64,000 bases of DNA from Mariprofundus ferrooxydans PV-1 (GCF_000153765.1 NZ_DS022295.1:341828-405827); one strand, 5' to 3'. Positions 1 to 9,594 are shown, numbered from the stretch's first letter. Notes: generated by a model from the letters alone, not told the origin. Numbers and translations: made by a program.

Positions 1-932
1 CACCATCCGGCCGCTGAATGGAAACCTTGAATCGCGATTTCGGGTGACCATGAGGAACCGATCGCCATCAGCAGCGCAATGCGCAGCGTATTGAGCAGCC
101 AGATAACAACAATGGCCAGTGGTATTACCAGCAGGACATTTGGAAAAATCAGCTGTGCCCTGATGATATAGATGTAACCGCCCAGAAACAGTAAAATCAA
201 CCCTATGCCCTGATAGCCCAGACAACCGGGTGCAATTATGACGCTGAATGTACCAACGGTGACAATGGTGGTCGAAATATCGACCGCCAGCTCATAGCCG
301 AGCAGGTGATCAATCCAGCCGGCAAGCTGGACGGTTGGTGTAAACAATATACCGGCTATGATTTTATCGTATTGTCCGAACCAGATGGTGGCTATTTTAT
401 AGAGCAGTAGACAAACGATGACCGCAAACAGCTCCCATCGTTGTTCGCGTACAAAGCGTAGCCAGAATTGTAACGGAGCAAGCAGGAGCATGGCGGTTGC
501 CATGGCTGCGGCTATTGCTATCAACAGCAGGCCTGAGAGGCCGGACAGGGCGTTGTCGGTCGGTGATGCTCCGCTTATATAGTCGAGCAGGAAGTATATG
601 GCTGCCAGTAGTACGCCATGTATTGCAACGTACACCTTTCTCTTCTGATGCGTTCCCAGAATTAGCTCGCGATAGTTGCCAAACCGGGCCAGCAGAATAA
701 TGGCGAAGCCAAAAAAGCCTTTCACAATGTAGGCGGGAAACAGATTGAAGTAGCCGATGCTAGAGAGTAGGCCGCCGCGCAGTTTGAACGGCGTCAGGTA
801 TGCCTGCAGTAGGATATCGAGGCCGCTGAGCTCGGCAAATACGACCAACCACAAGATCAGCGTGAAATAGGTCCGGGCTCCGTGCTGCGCACATATGCTG
901 TTCCCCCCGGCAGGGGGGGCGGCGCTGATCAC
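1..932 (-). CDS. Exosortase, XrtE-like (partial, runs off left edge)
   Basis: Polytopic inner-membrane transpeptidase-like enzyme that processes proteins carrying a C-terminal PEP-type sorting signal. The visible 310 residues contain about eight hydrophobic segments. The catalytic Cys lies in APGCLGYQG (residue 237), the conserved Arg in NTLRIALL (284) and the His in FHSAAG (305), which is the Cys-Arg-His order of exosortases. The frame is open from the TAA at 963-965. No ATG is available near the 5' end, so GTG at 932 is the likely start, about 30 nt behind the upstream small gene. That neighbour ends in an APEID-type signal, which points to the XrtE / VPEID-CTERM class. XrtE proteins carry an extra C-terminal CAAX-protease-like domain, but that part would lie beyond the window edge. 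Exosortase identity is firm; the subclass is inferred. Confidence 0.85.
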   Translation of the reverse strand, partial: MISAAPPAGGNSICAQHGARTYFTLILWLVVFAELSGLDILLQAYLTPFKLRGGLLSSIGYFNLFPAYIVKGFFGFAIILLARFGNYRELILGTHQKRKVYVAIHGVLLAAIYFLLDYISGASPTDNALSGLSGLLLIAIAAAMATAMLLLAPLQFWLRFVREQRWELFAVIVCLLLYKIATIWFGQYDKIIAGILFTPTVQLAGWIDHLLGYELAVDISTTIVTVGTFSVIIAPGCLGYQGIGLILLFLGGYIYIIRAQLIFPNVLLVIPLAIVVIWLLNTLRIALLMAIGSSWSPEIAIQGFHSAAGW

Positions 933-962
933 GGGTTTATCACTGTAGATCGGTTGAGACTG

Positions 963-1124
963 TTATTTTTTCGGCTTCATCAGCATCAGCACGCCAGCCA
1001 GCAGACCGATTGCCTGCAGTGACAAGCCGCCGTCGATTTCCGGTGCTGTTGGAGGAATAAGTGCCCATGCGGTCGATGTATAGAGGCATAGCAGTGCTGT
1101 GGCGAAGATCATGTTTAATTTCAT
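963..1124 (-). CDS. Tiny PEID-type C-terminal sorting-signal protein (likely exosortase substrate)
   Basis: A 53-residue protein on the minus strand, with start ATG at 1124 preceded by AAGGA at good spacing. Residues 1-21 form a signal peptide ending in STAWA. An APEID motif follows at 27-31, then a hydrophobic helix (about 35-48) and the basic C-terminus MKPKK. The motif, helix and basic tail are the tripartite plan of PEP-CTERM-like signals, and APEID closely matches the VPEID motif of XrtE systems. Once the signal peptide is removed, almost nothing is left except the sorting signal. The protein is therefore either a minimal substrate or has some other role in the system. The exosortase gene starts about 30 nt downstream on the same strand, so the two are probably co-transcribed. 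Confidence 0.75.
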   Translation of the reverse strand: MKLNMIFATALLCLYTSTAWALIPPTAPEIDGGLSLQAIGLLAGVLMLMKPKK

Positions 1125-1475
1125 GTTTGCATCCTTTTCTTCAGGAGTGTTAAACGTTGTGGGAAAAGACTAACTGACCGGATTACACCACTACAAGTTA
1201 GCAACTTTATCCTGCTTCAAAGGGTACACGGATAGAATACTAAAATACAGTTTTTTTCCAAAATCCGGGTGCTTGAGACCACAACAACACTGCCTCCCAA
1301 CGACTCCATATCTCACCCGCGAAAAACTCTGTCGGGCAATCAGTTCAAGTGAGCATTCCGTAGTCAAACTTCAACATTACAGGCTGAGGCTGTAAACAGT
1401 TGATGTTACTTCTGGTAAAAGCAAAAAGCCGGCCCTGCGTGAGCGGGGCCGGCCTTGATCGTAGAGCGCGGGGGT
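1125..1475. other. Intergenic region upstream of the exosortase pair
   Basis: About 350 nt with no convincing coding frame. It should hold the promoter of the minus-strand pair at 1-1124 and the 3' end of the lipoprotein gene at 1476-1658. The only clear structure is the terminator hairpin at 1423-1456. I looked for a sigma-54 type promoter, as found for some exopolysaccharide/exosortase genes, and did not find a good match. Confidence 0.5.
1423..1456 (-). terminator. Rho-independent terminator of the DUF3012 lipoprotein gene
   Basis: GC-rich hairpin (GCCGGCCC paired with GGGCCGGC) with a 9-10 nt loop. On the minus strand it is followed by a T-rich run. It lies about 20 nt after the stop codon of the small lipoprotein gene. 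Confidence 0.75.
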
Positions 1476-1658
1476 TTACTTTTTGTACTGGCCCATCACG
1501 CAGTATTTGGCATAGGTCGCAGCATCATTGCTGCTCCAGTCAGCCTTGGGTTTTTCCTTGATCTTGTTGCACCAGGCCTCCGTGCCTGGCTCGGGTGAGC
1601 AGGCGGAGAGGGTGAAGAGCAGCAGCATTGAAGCGATTGCGGTCAATATGATTTTCAT
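1476..1658 (-). CDS. Small DUF3012-family lipoprotein
   Basis: A 60-residue precursor with a hydrophobic signal sequence and the lipobox LSAC, so the mature protein should begin at Cys20. The mature part contains GTEAWC, KPKADWSSNDAATYAKYC and two further Cys besides the lipid-anchored one. This spacing (EAWC, KPK.DW, A..YAK.C) is the signature of the DUF3012 family of short proteobacterial lipoproteins of unknown function. It sits alone between its own terminator and the kinase gene upstream. A strong purine-rich RBS (GGAGG) precedes the ATG. Confidence 0.8.
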   Translation of the reverse strand: MKIILTAIASMLLLFTLSACSPEPGTEAWCNKIKEKPKADWSSNDAATYAKYCVMGQYKK

Positions 1659-1705
1659 TGAAACCTCCGTAAAATGGTAAGGGTAGATTAACGTCAGCAG
1701 CCAGT

Positions 1706-2689
1706 TCAGGCCAGCAGATCGCGGATTTCAGCCTGAGTCAGCGGGTTGGGCAGGCGGGCGCCGAGTTGCGATACCACGCGTGCGGCGGCATGTGAGCCCA
1801 GATGACCCGCCTGCTGCCAGTTAAGGCCGTTGGTGATGCCATAGAGTACGCCGGCGGCATACATATCACCGGCACCGGTGGTATCGATAGCATCAACGCT
1901 GACGCCTTCAATCGGGTAGGCCTCGCCCTGATGCATAATGATCGAACCGTTCTTGCCCAGTGTCAGTGCGACATTGGCGCAGTGCTTGTGAATGGCATGG
2001 GCGCAATCAATCGGATCTTCCAGACCGGTCAGCGAACGCGCCTCCTCTTCATTGCAGAAGAGCAGGTCTACCGGCCCCTCAATCAGTGCCTGAAACTGGT
2101 CACGGCAGATATCTATCAGGAAGGGGTCGGAGATGGTCAGCGCCACCTTTACGTTATTGGCCTTGGCCAGCTCAATCGCCTTGAGGGCCGCTTCACGGGT
2201 GGAATCACCGGCAAACAGATAGCCTTCGACATAGACGTATTCCGCTTTGGCGATCTCCGCCTCACAGATGTCATCGGCGTTCAGGGCAGCGGAGATGCCC
2301 AGATTGGTCAGCATGGTGCGCTGTGCATCGGGCGTGATCAGTACGACACACGAGCCGGTCTGGCCTGTGCTCTGAGCTACTTCGATCGCCACACCCAGCT
2401 GCTTCATCTCGTCGAGATACCGGCTGCCGAATGCATCTGTACCGGTTTTGCATGCATAGGCCGTTGTGCCGCCCATATCGGCAATGCCGACGATGGTGTT
2501 GGCAGCAGAACCGCCGGAGCAGTAGTTCACATCATGGCCGGTCAATGCGGCCAGTACCTGTTTCTGCCGCTCTTCATCGACCAGCGTCATAATGCCTTTA
2601 TCAATGCCGGTGGAAGCCAGGAAGTTATCCTCGCAGCGAACCTGCATATCCATAATGGCGTTACCGACGCCGTATACATTGTATCCCAT
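1706..2689 (-). CDS. Adenosine kinase-like PfkB carbohydrate kinase
   Basis: A 327-residue ribokinase-fold kinase that should transfer phosphate from ATP to the 5' hydroxyl of a nucleoside or sugar. The N-terminal GGSAANT motif is the substrate-binding glycine pair. The C-terminal [16 protein letters not shown] is PfkB signature 2, with the anion-hole glycines and the catalytic Asp. The N-terminus ([10 protein letters not shown]) and overall length resemble bacterial proteins annotated as adenosine kinase, but the family is broad and the substrate cannot be proven from sequence. The gene is single and divergent from the channel gene. The frame on the other strand is open over much of its length but is only a shadow. 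Confidence 0.8.
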   Translation of the reverse strand: MGYNVYGVGNAIMDMQVRCEDNFLASTGIDKGIMTLVDEERQKQVLAALTGHDVNYCSGGSAANTIVGIADMGGTTAYACKTGTDAFGSRYLDEMKQLGVAIEVAQSTGQTGSCVVLITPDAQRTMLTNLGISAALNADDICEAEIAKAEYVYVEGYLFAGDSTREAALKAIELAKANNVKVALTISDPFLIDICRDQFQALIEGPVDLLFCNEEEARSLTGLEDPIDCAHAIHKHCANVALTLGKNGSIIMHQGEAYPIEGVSVDAIDTTGAGDMYAAGVLYGITNGLNWQQAGHLGSHAAARVVSQLGARLPNPLTQAEIRDLLA

Positions 2690-2895
2690 GATGTTCTCCC
2701 GAAAAAGTGATGCGGCAGGCTTGCGGGCATGTGCAGCTCAGTCAACTGTTCAATGGCAACAGGAGTGGGCGGCTATGATCGATGTTTGTGCTCTGCCGGT
2801 GGCATATTAACCGGCTTGCAGATGCAGACTCTGTTGCTTCATTCCCGAAGCATTATCACAATGCGCGCCCGAAAATGCATAGGAGTACCAAAATC

Positions 2896-3702
2896 ATGCA
2901 ACAGTTAGCACAACGAGTAGTAGAGCACCGGATGTTTGAATATTTTATTATCGGCATCATTTTGCTCAGCGCCGTACTGATCGGTCTGGAGACATCGGAA
3001 GAGATGCTTGCTGATTATGGCCACTGGATCACATGGGGTAATCGCCTGGTACTGGGCATTTTTATCATCGAAGCGGCACTGAAAATCTATGCCGTAGCAC
3101 CCAGACTGAAACTCTATTTCGGTAGCGGCTGGAACCTCTTCGATTTTACCATCATTGTGCTGGCACTGCTGCCGAGTACCGGTGAGCTGGCCATGCTGGC
3201 GCGTCTTGCACGCCTGTTGCGGGTGCTGCGTCTGATTACTGCGATTCCCGAGCTACGCCTGATTGTGGCCACGCTGATGCGCTCGATTCCGAGCATGGGC
3301 AATATCATGCTGCTGATGGGTGTGATCTTCTATATCTATGCCGTGGCCGGCCAGCAGCTCTTCCATGAGCATGATCCGGTGCACTGGCGTAACCTCGGTA
3401 TCTCGCTGCTGACGCTCTTTCGCATTGTTACACTGGAGGACTGGACGGATGTGATGTACACGGCGATGGAGATGAATGTCTACAGCTGGATCTATTTCGT
3501 ATCCTTTGTTGTGCTCGGTACATTTGTCATTATCAATCTGTTTATTGCCGTGGTGATCAACAATCTGGAAGAGGCCAAGCAGGAGCGACTGGCTTCATTG
3601 CGTCAGCCGCCAAGCCGCGACGGTTTAATCAAGGAGCTGGAGCAGACGCAGGCGGCACTGCAAAAGCTTCAGAAGCAACTTCAGGATACCCGTTCGGATT
3701 AA
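2896..3702 (+). CDS. Bacterial voltage-gated cation channel (BacNav/ion_trans family)
   Basis: One-domain (24-helix tetramer type) channel subunit of 268 residues with six transmembrane helices. S4 carries Arg at every third position (ARLARLLRVLRLI, about 102-114), the voltage sensor. The pore filter is TLEDWTD (179-185); NaChBac and NavAb have TLESW. S6 (about 197-220) leads to a cytosolic tail ending in a heptad-like coiled coil (about 240-265), as in tetrameric BacNav channels. I start at ATG 2896 because AGGAG lies 10 nt upstream; an in-frame ATG at 2875 lacks such a site. The extra acidic filter residues resemble engineered calcium-selective variants, so Ca2+ permeation is possible (inference). 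Confidence 0.88.
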   Translation: MQQLAQRVVEHRMFEYFIIGIILLSAVLIGLETSEEMLADYGHWITWGNRLVLGIFIIEAALKIYAVAPRLKLYFGSGWNLFDFTIIVLALLPSTGELAMLARLARLLRVLRLITAIPELRLIVATLMRSIPSMGNIMLLMGVIFYIYAVAGQQLFHEHDPVHWRNLGISLLTLFRIVTLEDWTDVMYTAMEMNVYSWIYFVSFVVLGTFVIINLFIAVVINNLEEAKQERLASLRQPPSRDGLIKELEQTQAALQKLQKQLQDTRSD

Positions 3703-3715
3703 GCTGGGAGAGTAG

Positions 3716-3784
3716 TAATAAAAGCCATGTTCAAGGGTTGATAAAGAGCTGTAATAAAAGCATCCAAGATAATGTTAATAAAAG
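3716..3784. repeat. Three direct copies of TAATAAAAG after the channel gene
   Basis: TAATAAAAG occurs at 3716-3724, 3752-3760 and 3776-3784, with spacings of 36 and 24 nt. The segment lies in the short gap between the convergent channel and LOG-family genes. I see no strong terminator hairpin there. The function is unknown and it could be chance in AT-rich sequence. Confidence 0.45.
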
Positions 3785-3801
3785 AGTTTTGCTTTCTTTT
3801 T

Positions 3802-4860
3802 TTAATCCTGTCCCTCGTCTGCCAGATGATCCCGATAGAGCGCATTCATGCGCCGGATAATCTGCGGTAGTGCATTCATCCGCCTGCGATCCAGGTGCAT
3901 GCGCAGGCGTGGCAGATGGCTATAGCATGCATCATCGGAGCGGGGCCAGCCGAATACCTGTTCGATGCATCCCTGGCTTAATACATCGCTGAATTCGGCA
4001 TTGAGTTGCTGCATGACATCATCACTCAGCGGATTGAGCATGCGCAGCAGGATGCACTGTCCGACATAGCGGAAGCTGTGATAATTCGTGTAATAGTCGC
4101 TGATGTATTCAACGACCGAGTGGATATTATCGGTATGATATAGCAGGTGGTGGTCGTCGGCGTCGATCAATTGATCGTGCGCAAGCCTGCGCATCCATGA
4201 GCGGGTCAGCGGGCCCCAGTAATCGTCTCCCGGCGCTTCCAGCAGCACGACCGGAATGGGTGGGTTGCGACCGGTTTGCAGCAGCGTCAGCGTTTCAAAG
4301 GCTTCATCGAGCGTACCGAAACCACCCGGAGTCAGCACGACGGCATCGCTCTCCTTGAGGAAGAAGAGTTTGCGGGTGAAGAAATACTGGCAGTAGAAGT
4401 GACGCGGCGAGCCGTCCATGACCGGGTTGGCCTGCTGCTCCATCGGCAGGTTGATATTGATGGCGAATGAGTTCTGTTCGCTGGCACCCTCATTGGCCGC
4501 CTGCATCAGGCCGCCGCCACCGCCGGTGATGATCATGAAACCGGCCTCTTTGAGAGCACGCGCGCACTCGCGCGTCTGAATGTAGCGGGGGTGGGTCGGC
4601 TGGGTCCGCGCCGAGCCGAATATCGAGACCTTGCGCCAGGACTGGTAGGGCTTGAATACATTCAGTCCCTTGCGCAGTTCGGTCAATGTCCGGGCCAGCA
4701 TCTTGATGTCGGCATTGCCGATATCACTGCTGATAAGCCGCATGGTTTCGATTACCAGTGCGCGCTTGTAGGGGGAGTCATGCTGATAATCGCTGAGCAG
4801 CTTGTGTACATGCGTGCGCAGTGGTTCAGGCAGATCGTCAATGCATTCGAGTTCAGTCAC
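3802..4860 (-). CDS. LOG-family nucleotide-binding protein (nucleosidase-like)
   Basis: A 352-residue protein with the Rossmann-like LOG core. The motifs SIFGSAR, ITGGGGGLMQAANEGA and PGGFGTLDE are the signature of the LONELY GUY / TIGR00730 superfamily. The PGGxGTxxE loop binds the phosphoribosyl group. Members release ribose 5-phosphate from nucleoside monophosphates, either in cytokinin activation or as PpnN-type nucleotide nucleosidases. This protein is longer than plain LOG (about 190 aa) and shorter than PpnN (about 450 aa), with extra helical N- and C-terminal parts. It is the last gene of a minus-strand run, 18 nt after the OmpA-like gene. Confidence 0.82.
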   Translation of the reverse strand: MTELECIDDLPEPLRTHVHKLLSDYQHDSPYKRALVIETMRLISSDIGNADIKMLARTLTELRKGLNVFKPYQSWRKVSIFGSARTQPTHPRYIQTRECARALKEAGFMIITGGGGGLMQAANEGASEQNSFAININLPMEQQANPVMDGSPRHFYCQYFFTRKLFFLKESDAVVLTPGGFGTLDEAFETLTLLQTGRNPPIPVVLLEAPGDDYWGPLTRSWMRRLAHDQLIDADDHHLLYHTDNIHSVVEYISDYYTNYHSFRYVGQCILLRMLNPLSDDVMQQLNAEFSDVLSQGCIEQVFGWPRSDDACYSHLPRLRMHLDRRRMNALPQIIRRMNALYRDHLADEGQD

Positions 4861-4878
4861 GGATTATTATACCCGCAG

Positions 4879-6378
4879 CTACTTGCCGGCCGGTGCCTCA
4901 ATGACCACATCAATGCGCCGGTTCATTGCGCGGCCACGATCGAATTCATTACTGGCAATCGGACGCACCTCGCCGTAACCGAGTGCCTTCAGGCGTGAAC
5001 CGTCGGCTCCGGCGGCGATCAGGAAGTCGCGCACGGCTTCGGCGCGCTTGAGTGAGAGTCGCTGATTAACTTTGACGTCACCCTTATTGTCGGTGTGGCC
5101 CTCGATACGAATCTTGCGGTCGGCATAGATGGCGAAAGCCTCTTTGACCTGACCGAGCATATCATAATATTTGGCGTTTATTTTGCTGCTGCCGCTGGCG
5201 AATTTCAGTGCACTCAGGCGCATCAGTATGGAACCGTCCAGATTGGCCAACAGCTCTACCTGATTCGGTTTGAACAGTGCGCGCAAGCGCTGCTGGCGCT
5301 TCTGCTCATAAGTTTCCCGCTCAAGCTTGGCCTGGAAGGCCTCCTTGATATTGCTCATCTGACTCTGCTGGGCTTTGGAGAGCTGACTTGTCTCTTCGGC
5401 AAGACGAGCCTTTAGCTCCGTTTCATACTGCTGTTTAAGTTGCACGCGCTCTGCTTTGCGGGCCTTGCGCTCTGTAGCGAGGGTCTGCTTCATCTCACGC
5501 ACGGCTGCAATGATTTTTGCCGGCTGGGTGCGGGAGAGCATCGGATTATTCGAGTCGGTATCGATATCCAGCAGCGTGGCAAGTTTGAACCTGAAATCGC
5601 GCTGCTTCAGGATGATAGCTTCATGACTGCCGGTGTCTCTGCGCCATACTTTTACCTGCTGGGCGATATGCCGGGCCTCCTGTGCCAGATACAAGGCCAC
5701 TTCAGGGTGAGCCGGAGCTGTGTGATTGATGCCATCGACATAGGCGCGCAGGGCAGCGGCTTTTTGTTTGGCGATACCGTACATCACGGGTGAATATTGT
5801 TTGGCGCCGGCATGGGCTGCTTTAGCGACCTCGCTGTCGGCCATGTCAGCCAGCTGCGGCATCGCCTGATTGAGCACCTTGCGATAGTCGGTCAGCGCAT
5901 CGTTTGCAAAGCGCTGGGTCTGATTCAGGTCACCCTGCTCATGGGTGGCGATTGCCTGCGCTACGGCCTTGTTGGCCTGATCCATGATCTGTGCAAAGGA
6001 TGCTGCATCATCGGGCTGACCGGATGAGGCAATGATTTTTGTGATTGAAGTGGCTGCCTGACGCATCTCCAGCAGTGACTTGAACCGCTGATGAAAGTCG
6101 GTTGCTGTCTCCCTGGCTTCAGTCAGTGAAGCTTCTGCCTGAGCCAGTGCTGCAGATTCATCATCCGCCTTCTGCTGCTGGCTGGCCAGCATGGCCGCAC
6201 CCAGATAGGCCTCAGCCCGCTCAATGGTCTTCGGTGCGTAGATGCTCAGATTACTCTGTTTGAAGGTGTCGATGTTGCGGCGTGTGGTGTCGGTGTTTGT
6301 ATCTGCTGCAAAGAGGGGGGTTGCCCAGATCAGCAGCGCGGCGATCGCCGCTATCGATGTAGTCGTTTGCTTATCCAA
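4879..6378 (-). CDS. OmpA-family cell-wall-binding protein with long helical N-terminal region
   Basis: A 499-residue exported protein with a signal peptide ending in PLFAADT. A long alanine/glutamine-rich helical region follows (about 30-370) with strong coiled-coil character near 300-365. The C-terminal OmpA domain (about 380-495) has IEGHTDNKGD and FDRGRAMNRRID, the residues that bind meso-diaminopimelate in peptidoglycan. The protein most likely spans the periplasm, tethered to the wall by the C-terminus. Its ATG overlaps the end of nadA by 8 nt, so translation is probably coupled, although no metabolic link is apparent. Confidence 0.82.
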   Translation of the reverse strand: MDKQTTTSIAAIAALLIWATPLFAADTNTDTTRRNIDTFKQSNLSIYAPKTIERAEAYLGAAMLASQQQKADDESAALAQAEASLTEARETATDFHQRFKSLLEMRQAATSITKIIASSGQPDDAASFAQIMDQANKAVAQAIATHEQGDLNQTQRFANDALTDYRKVLNQAMPQLADMADSEVAKAAHAGAKQYSPVMYGIAKQKAAALRAYVDGINHTAPAHPEVALYLAQEARHIAQQVKVWRRDTGSHEAIILKQRDFRFKLATLLDIDTDSNNPMLSRTQPAKIIAAVREMKQTLATERKARKAERVQLKQQYETELKARLAEETSQLSKAQQSQMSNIKEAFQAKLERETYEQKRQQRLRALFKPNQVELLANLDGSILMRLSALKFASGSSKINAKYYDMLGQVKEAFAIYADRKIRIEGHTDNKGDVKVNQRLSLKRAEAVRDFLIAAGADGSRLKALGYGEVRPIASNEFDRGRAMNRRIDVVIEAPAGK

Positions 6379-7459
6379 GGTTCAACATCCTTTCCAGCGA
6401 CAGTTTGGCCCAGCGTTTCTGCTGGTGCGGCACTTCAATCTGGTGTGTGATATTCCCGTCGCGAATCGAGCGGAGTGCCGCACAGAGATGCTGCGGGTCG
6501 GTGCGGAACATGGTTGAGCACATGCAGATCATCGGCGAGAGGAACCAGATCGGTTTATCCGGATACTCAATGCGCAGCCGGTTGACCAGATTCAGCTCGG
6601 TGGCGATGGCAAAGCTCTGGCCGGCTTCAGCTTGTGCCACATGCTCGATAATGCGCTCGGTGGAGCCGACAAAATCGGCTGTTTCACACACTTCGCGCGA
6701 GCACTCCGGATGGGCCAGAATCCGGATGCCGGCATGATTGTTGCGCATGGTTTCCGCATGCTCCGCCTTGAACAGCTGATGCACAGAGCAGAATCCCTTC
6801 CACAAAATCAGTTTGGCCGCCTCAATCGCTTCAGGCGTATTGCCGCCGAGCGGCTGGAACGGGTCCCAGATAATCATATCCGCTTCATCCATACCCATGG
6901 CCAGCGCGGTGTTCTCACCCAGATGCTGATCGGGGAAGAAGAGGATCTTTTCGCGGTTGCTCCAGGCCCACTCCATCACACGCTGTGCATTACCGGAGGT
7001 GCAGACAATGCCGCCATGTTCGCCGCAGAAGGCTTTCAGCGCGGCTGTGGAGTTGATATAGGTAACCGGTGTAACGCACTCATCGGGGTTAATTACCGTG
7101 GCCAGCTCCTGCCAGGAGCGGTTGACCTGTTCATCGTTGGCCATATCGGCCATCGAGCAGCCGGCAGCCAGATCCGGCAGAATCACCGTCTGCGCATCCG
7201 AGGTGAGGATGTCGGCGGTTTCAGCCATGAAGTGGACGCCGCAGAAGATGATGTAAGGCGCGTCGGTTGCCGCAGCCTGCTGGGATAGCTTCAGCGAATC
7301 GCCCGAGACATCGGCAAAGGCAAAGACCTCTTCACGCTGGTAGTGATGGCCCAGAATCAGTACCTGATCACCCAGTTCGGCTTTCAGCTGTTTGATTTCA
7401 GTGATGATGTCGGCTTCCGGGGTTTCGTATAGCTGCGTCAGCAGCGCCTGAGTAGTCAT
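6371..7459 (-). CDS. nadA: Quinolinate synthase A
   Basis: Condenses iminoaspartate with dihydroxyacetone phosphate to quinolinate in de novo NAD synthesis. The 362-residue length is usual. Motifs [28 protein letters not shown] and AGCSMADM are characteristic. The three 4Fe-4S ligands are seen as the Cys in [16 protein letters not shown] and ICMCSTM, equivalent to Cys113, 200 and 297 of the E. coli enzyme. It is the first gene of the nadA / ompA-like / LOG run and is divergent from ilvD, with about 130 nt between the starts that must hold both promoters. No NadB or NadC gene is in view. Confidence 0.95.
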   Translation of the reverse strand: MTTQALLTQLYETPEADIITEIKQLKAELGDQVLILGHHYQREEVFAFADVSGDSLKLSQQAAATDAPYIIFCGVHFMAETADILTSDAQTVILPDLAAGCSMADMANDEQVNRSWQELATVINPDECVTPVTYINSTAALKAFCGEHGGIVCTSGNAQRVMEWAWSNREKILFFPDQHLGENTALAMGMDEADMIIWDPFQPLGGNTPEAIEAAKLILWKGFCSVHQLFKAEHAETMRNNHAGIRILAHPECSREVCETADFVGSTERIIEHVAQAEAGQSFAIATELNLVNRLRIEYPDKPIWFLSPMICMCSTMFRTDPQHLCAALRSIRDGNITHQIEVPHQQKRWAKLSLERMLNLG

Positions 7460-7593
7460 GGCGAAAGTTTCCGGCGGTACTCCGCCCTTGTCAATCTTGC
7501 GCCCATTGCGGTTATAACCGGTTCGTCTGTCTGCGCGTGCATACGGGCACGCTCGGAGTTACGCTTCGCCCAAGACCTTACCGGAGAGTTTTT

Positions 7594-9441
7594 ATGCCTG
7601 CATATCGTTCCCGCACATCCACCCATGGCCGCAATATGGCCGGAGCCCGCTCGCTCTGGCGCGCAACCGGCATGAAAGACGGCGATTTTGAAAAGCCGAT
7701 CATCGCCGTGGTTAACTCATTCACCCAGTTTGTACCGGGTCATGTGCACCTGAAAGATATGGGCCAGCTGGTAGCGCGCGAGATCGAGGCTGCCGGCGGT
7801 GTTGCCAAAGAATTTAATACCATCGCTATCGATGACGGTATCGCCATGGGCCACGGCGGCATGCTCTATAGCTTGCCGTCCCGCGATCTGATTGCCGATT
7901 CGGTCGAGTATATGTGTAACGCACATACCGCCGATGCGATGGTCTGCATCTCCAACTGCGACAAGATCACACCGGGCATGCTGATGGCAGCACTCAGGCT
8001 GAATATCCCGGCTGTATTTGTCTCCGGCGGCCCGATGGAAGCGGGCAAGGTCACGATCAATAATCGTGAAAAGCATCTGGATCTGGTGGATGCCATGGTG
8101 ATGGCGGCCGATCCCAATGAGTCGGATGAAGATGTGGCGGCAGTCGAGCGCTCGGCCTGTCCAACCTGCGGCTCCTGCTCCGGCATGTTTACCGCAAACT
8201 CGATGAACTGCCTGACCGAAGCGCTTGGTTTGAGCCTGCCGGGTAACGGCTCACTGCTGGCAACGCATGCCGATCGTAAGGAGCTGTTTCTGGAAGCAGG
8301 GCGCACGGCTGTAGCGCTGTGCGAGCGCTACTATAAGCAGGAGGATCTCTCTGCATTGCCGCGCTCGATTGCCACTTTTGAAGCATTCGAGAATGCGATG
8401 GCACTCGATATCGCCATGGGCGGCTCCTCCAACACCGTATTGCATCTGCTGGCCTGCGCGCAGGAGGCCGGTGTTGATTTCACCATGGCCGATATTGATC
8501 GCCTCTCCCGCAAGGTGCCGAATCTGTGCAAGGTTGCACCGGCTGTTCAGCACTACCACATGGAAGATGTACATCGCGCCGGTGGCGTGATCGGCATCCT
8601 TGCCGAGCTTGATCGGGCAGGGCTGATCCATCGCGATGTACCGACCGTGCATGCAGCCACACTCGGTGCGGGTCTGGATGCCAATGATGTGATGAATGAG
8701 GCGAATGTCGCACCGCGCCAGATGTATCTGGCTGCACCCGGTGGTATTCCCACGCAAACGGCATTCTCTCAGTCAGAGCGCTGGAAATCGCTGGATACCG
8801 ATCGCGAAGCCGGTTGTATCCGCAGTCTTGAAAATGCCTACTCGAAAGAGGGCGGCATTGCCGTGCTTTATGGAAACATTGCCGAGAACGGTTGCATCGT
8901 GAAGACCGCCGGCGTGGATGAATCGATCTGGAAGTTTACCGGTCGCGCTCGCGTGTTCGAATCGCAGGACGATTCGGTGACCGCCATCCTCAACGACAAG
9001 ATCGTCCCCGGCGATATCGTCATCATCCGCTATGAAGGTCCGAAGGGTGGGCCGGGCATGCAGGAGATGCTTTACCCGACGTCCTACCTGAAGTCGAAGG
9101 GCATGGGCAAGGTCTGCGCACTACTGACCGACGGTCGCTTTTCCGGCGGCACTTCCGGCCTCTCCATCGGCCATGCTTCACCTGAAGCCGCCGAAGGCGG
9201 TGCCATCGGCCTGGTCGAGGATGGCGATACCATTGAGATCGATATCCCGAATCGCACGATCAATCTGCTTATCTCATTCGAGGATCTGGCCAACCGCCGT
9301 GTAGCCATGGATGCCAAGGGCGCGGATGCCTGGAAGCCGGTTGATCGCCAGCGCCCGGTCTCCAAAGCCCTGCTGGCCTATGCCGCGCTGACCACTTCAG
9401 CCGATAAGGGTGCAGTCCGCAACCTCGATCAGCTCAAGTAA
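7594..9441 (+). CDS. ilvD: Dihydroxy-acid dehydratase
   Basis: Iron-sulphur dehydratase that converts 2,3-dihydroxy acids to 2-oxo acids in valine, isoleucine and pantothenate synthesis. The 615 residues match the usual length. Cluster cysteines are visible in [10 protein letters not shown] and in [19 protein letters not shown]. The C-terminal [18 protein letters not shown] motif is also typical. I choose ATG 7594 ([20 protein letters not shown]) because it matches the family N-terminus and has GGAGAG upstream. An in-frame ATG at 7537 would add 19 residues with no family counterpart. A strong terminator follows at 9464-9494. Confidence 0.96.
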   Translation: MPAYRSRTSTHGRNMAGARSLWRATGMKDGDFEKPIIAVVNSFTQFVPGHVHLKDMGQLVAREIEAAGGVAKEFNTIAIDDGIAMGHGGMLYSLPSRDLIADSVEYMCNAHTADAMVCISNCDKITPGMLMAALRLNIPAVFVSGGPMEAGKVTINNREKHLDLVDAMVMAADPNESDEDVAAVERSACPTCGSCSGMFTANSMNCLTEALGLSLPGNGSLLATHADRKELFLEAGRTAVALCERYYKQEDLSALPRSIATFEAFENAMALDIAMGGSSNTVLHLLACAQEAGVDFTMADIDRLSRKVPNLCKVAPAVQHYHMEDVHRAGGVIGILAELDRAGLIHRDVPTVHAATLGAGLDANDVMNEANVAPRQMYLAAPGGIPTQTAFSQSERWKSLDTDREAGCIRSLENAYSKEGGIAVLYGNIAENGCIVKTAGVDESIWKFTGRARVFESQDDSVTAILNDKIVPGDIVIIRYEGPKGGPGMQEMLYPTSYLKSKGMGKVCALLTDGRFSGGTSGLSIGHASPEAAEGGAIGLVEDGDTIEIDIPNRTINLLISFEDLANRRVAMDAKGADAWKPVDRQRPVSKALLAYAALTTSADKGAVRNLDQLK

Positions 9442-9463
9442 CACTTCGAAGCTTCACCAGATC

Positions 9464-9494
9464 AAAGCCCTCTGCGAAAGCAGGGGGCTTTTTT
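9464..9494 (+). terminator. Terminator of ilvD with C(GAAA)G loop
   Basis: Hairpin AAAGCCCTCTGC-GAAA-GCAGGGGGCTTTTTT, with a GNRA-type tetraloop and a six-T run. It belongs to a family of look-alike terminators in this window (23403, 29468 and, decayed, 26521). Confidence 0.9.
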
Positions 9495-9568
9495 GCGATT
9501 GTTGTGGAACCTCTGTTTGTGGTCTACTCTCGGTTCAAACTGGGAAAAGGTAATTCAAGATGCAAGAC

Positions 9569-9594
9569 CTGACCCCAAGAGCGACCCCAAGAGT
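9569..9594. repeat. Left-flank CTGACCCC / GACCCCAAGAG repeat of the island
   Basis: CTGACCCCAAGAG is followed at once by CGACCCCAAGAG. CTGACCCC is the reverse complement of the GGGGTCAG motif that recurs at 11798-11848 and 12755-12806. Short repeats with this core are common next to REP-associated tyrosine transposases, but no transposase is present here. Confidence 0.55.

Noticed and set aside
1802-2710. 302-codon plus-strand frame
   Set aside because: It is antisense to the PfkB kinase gene; codon-position GC bias explains the open frame.
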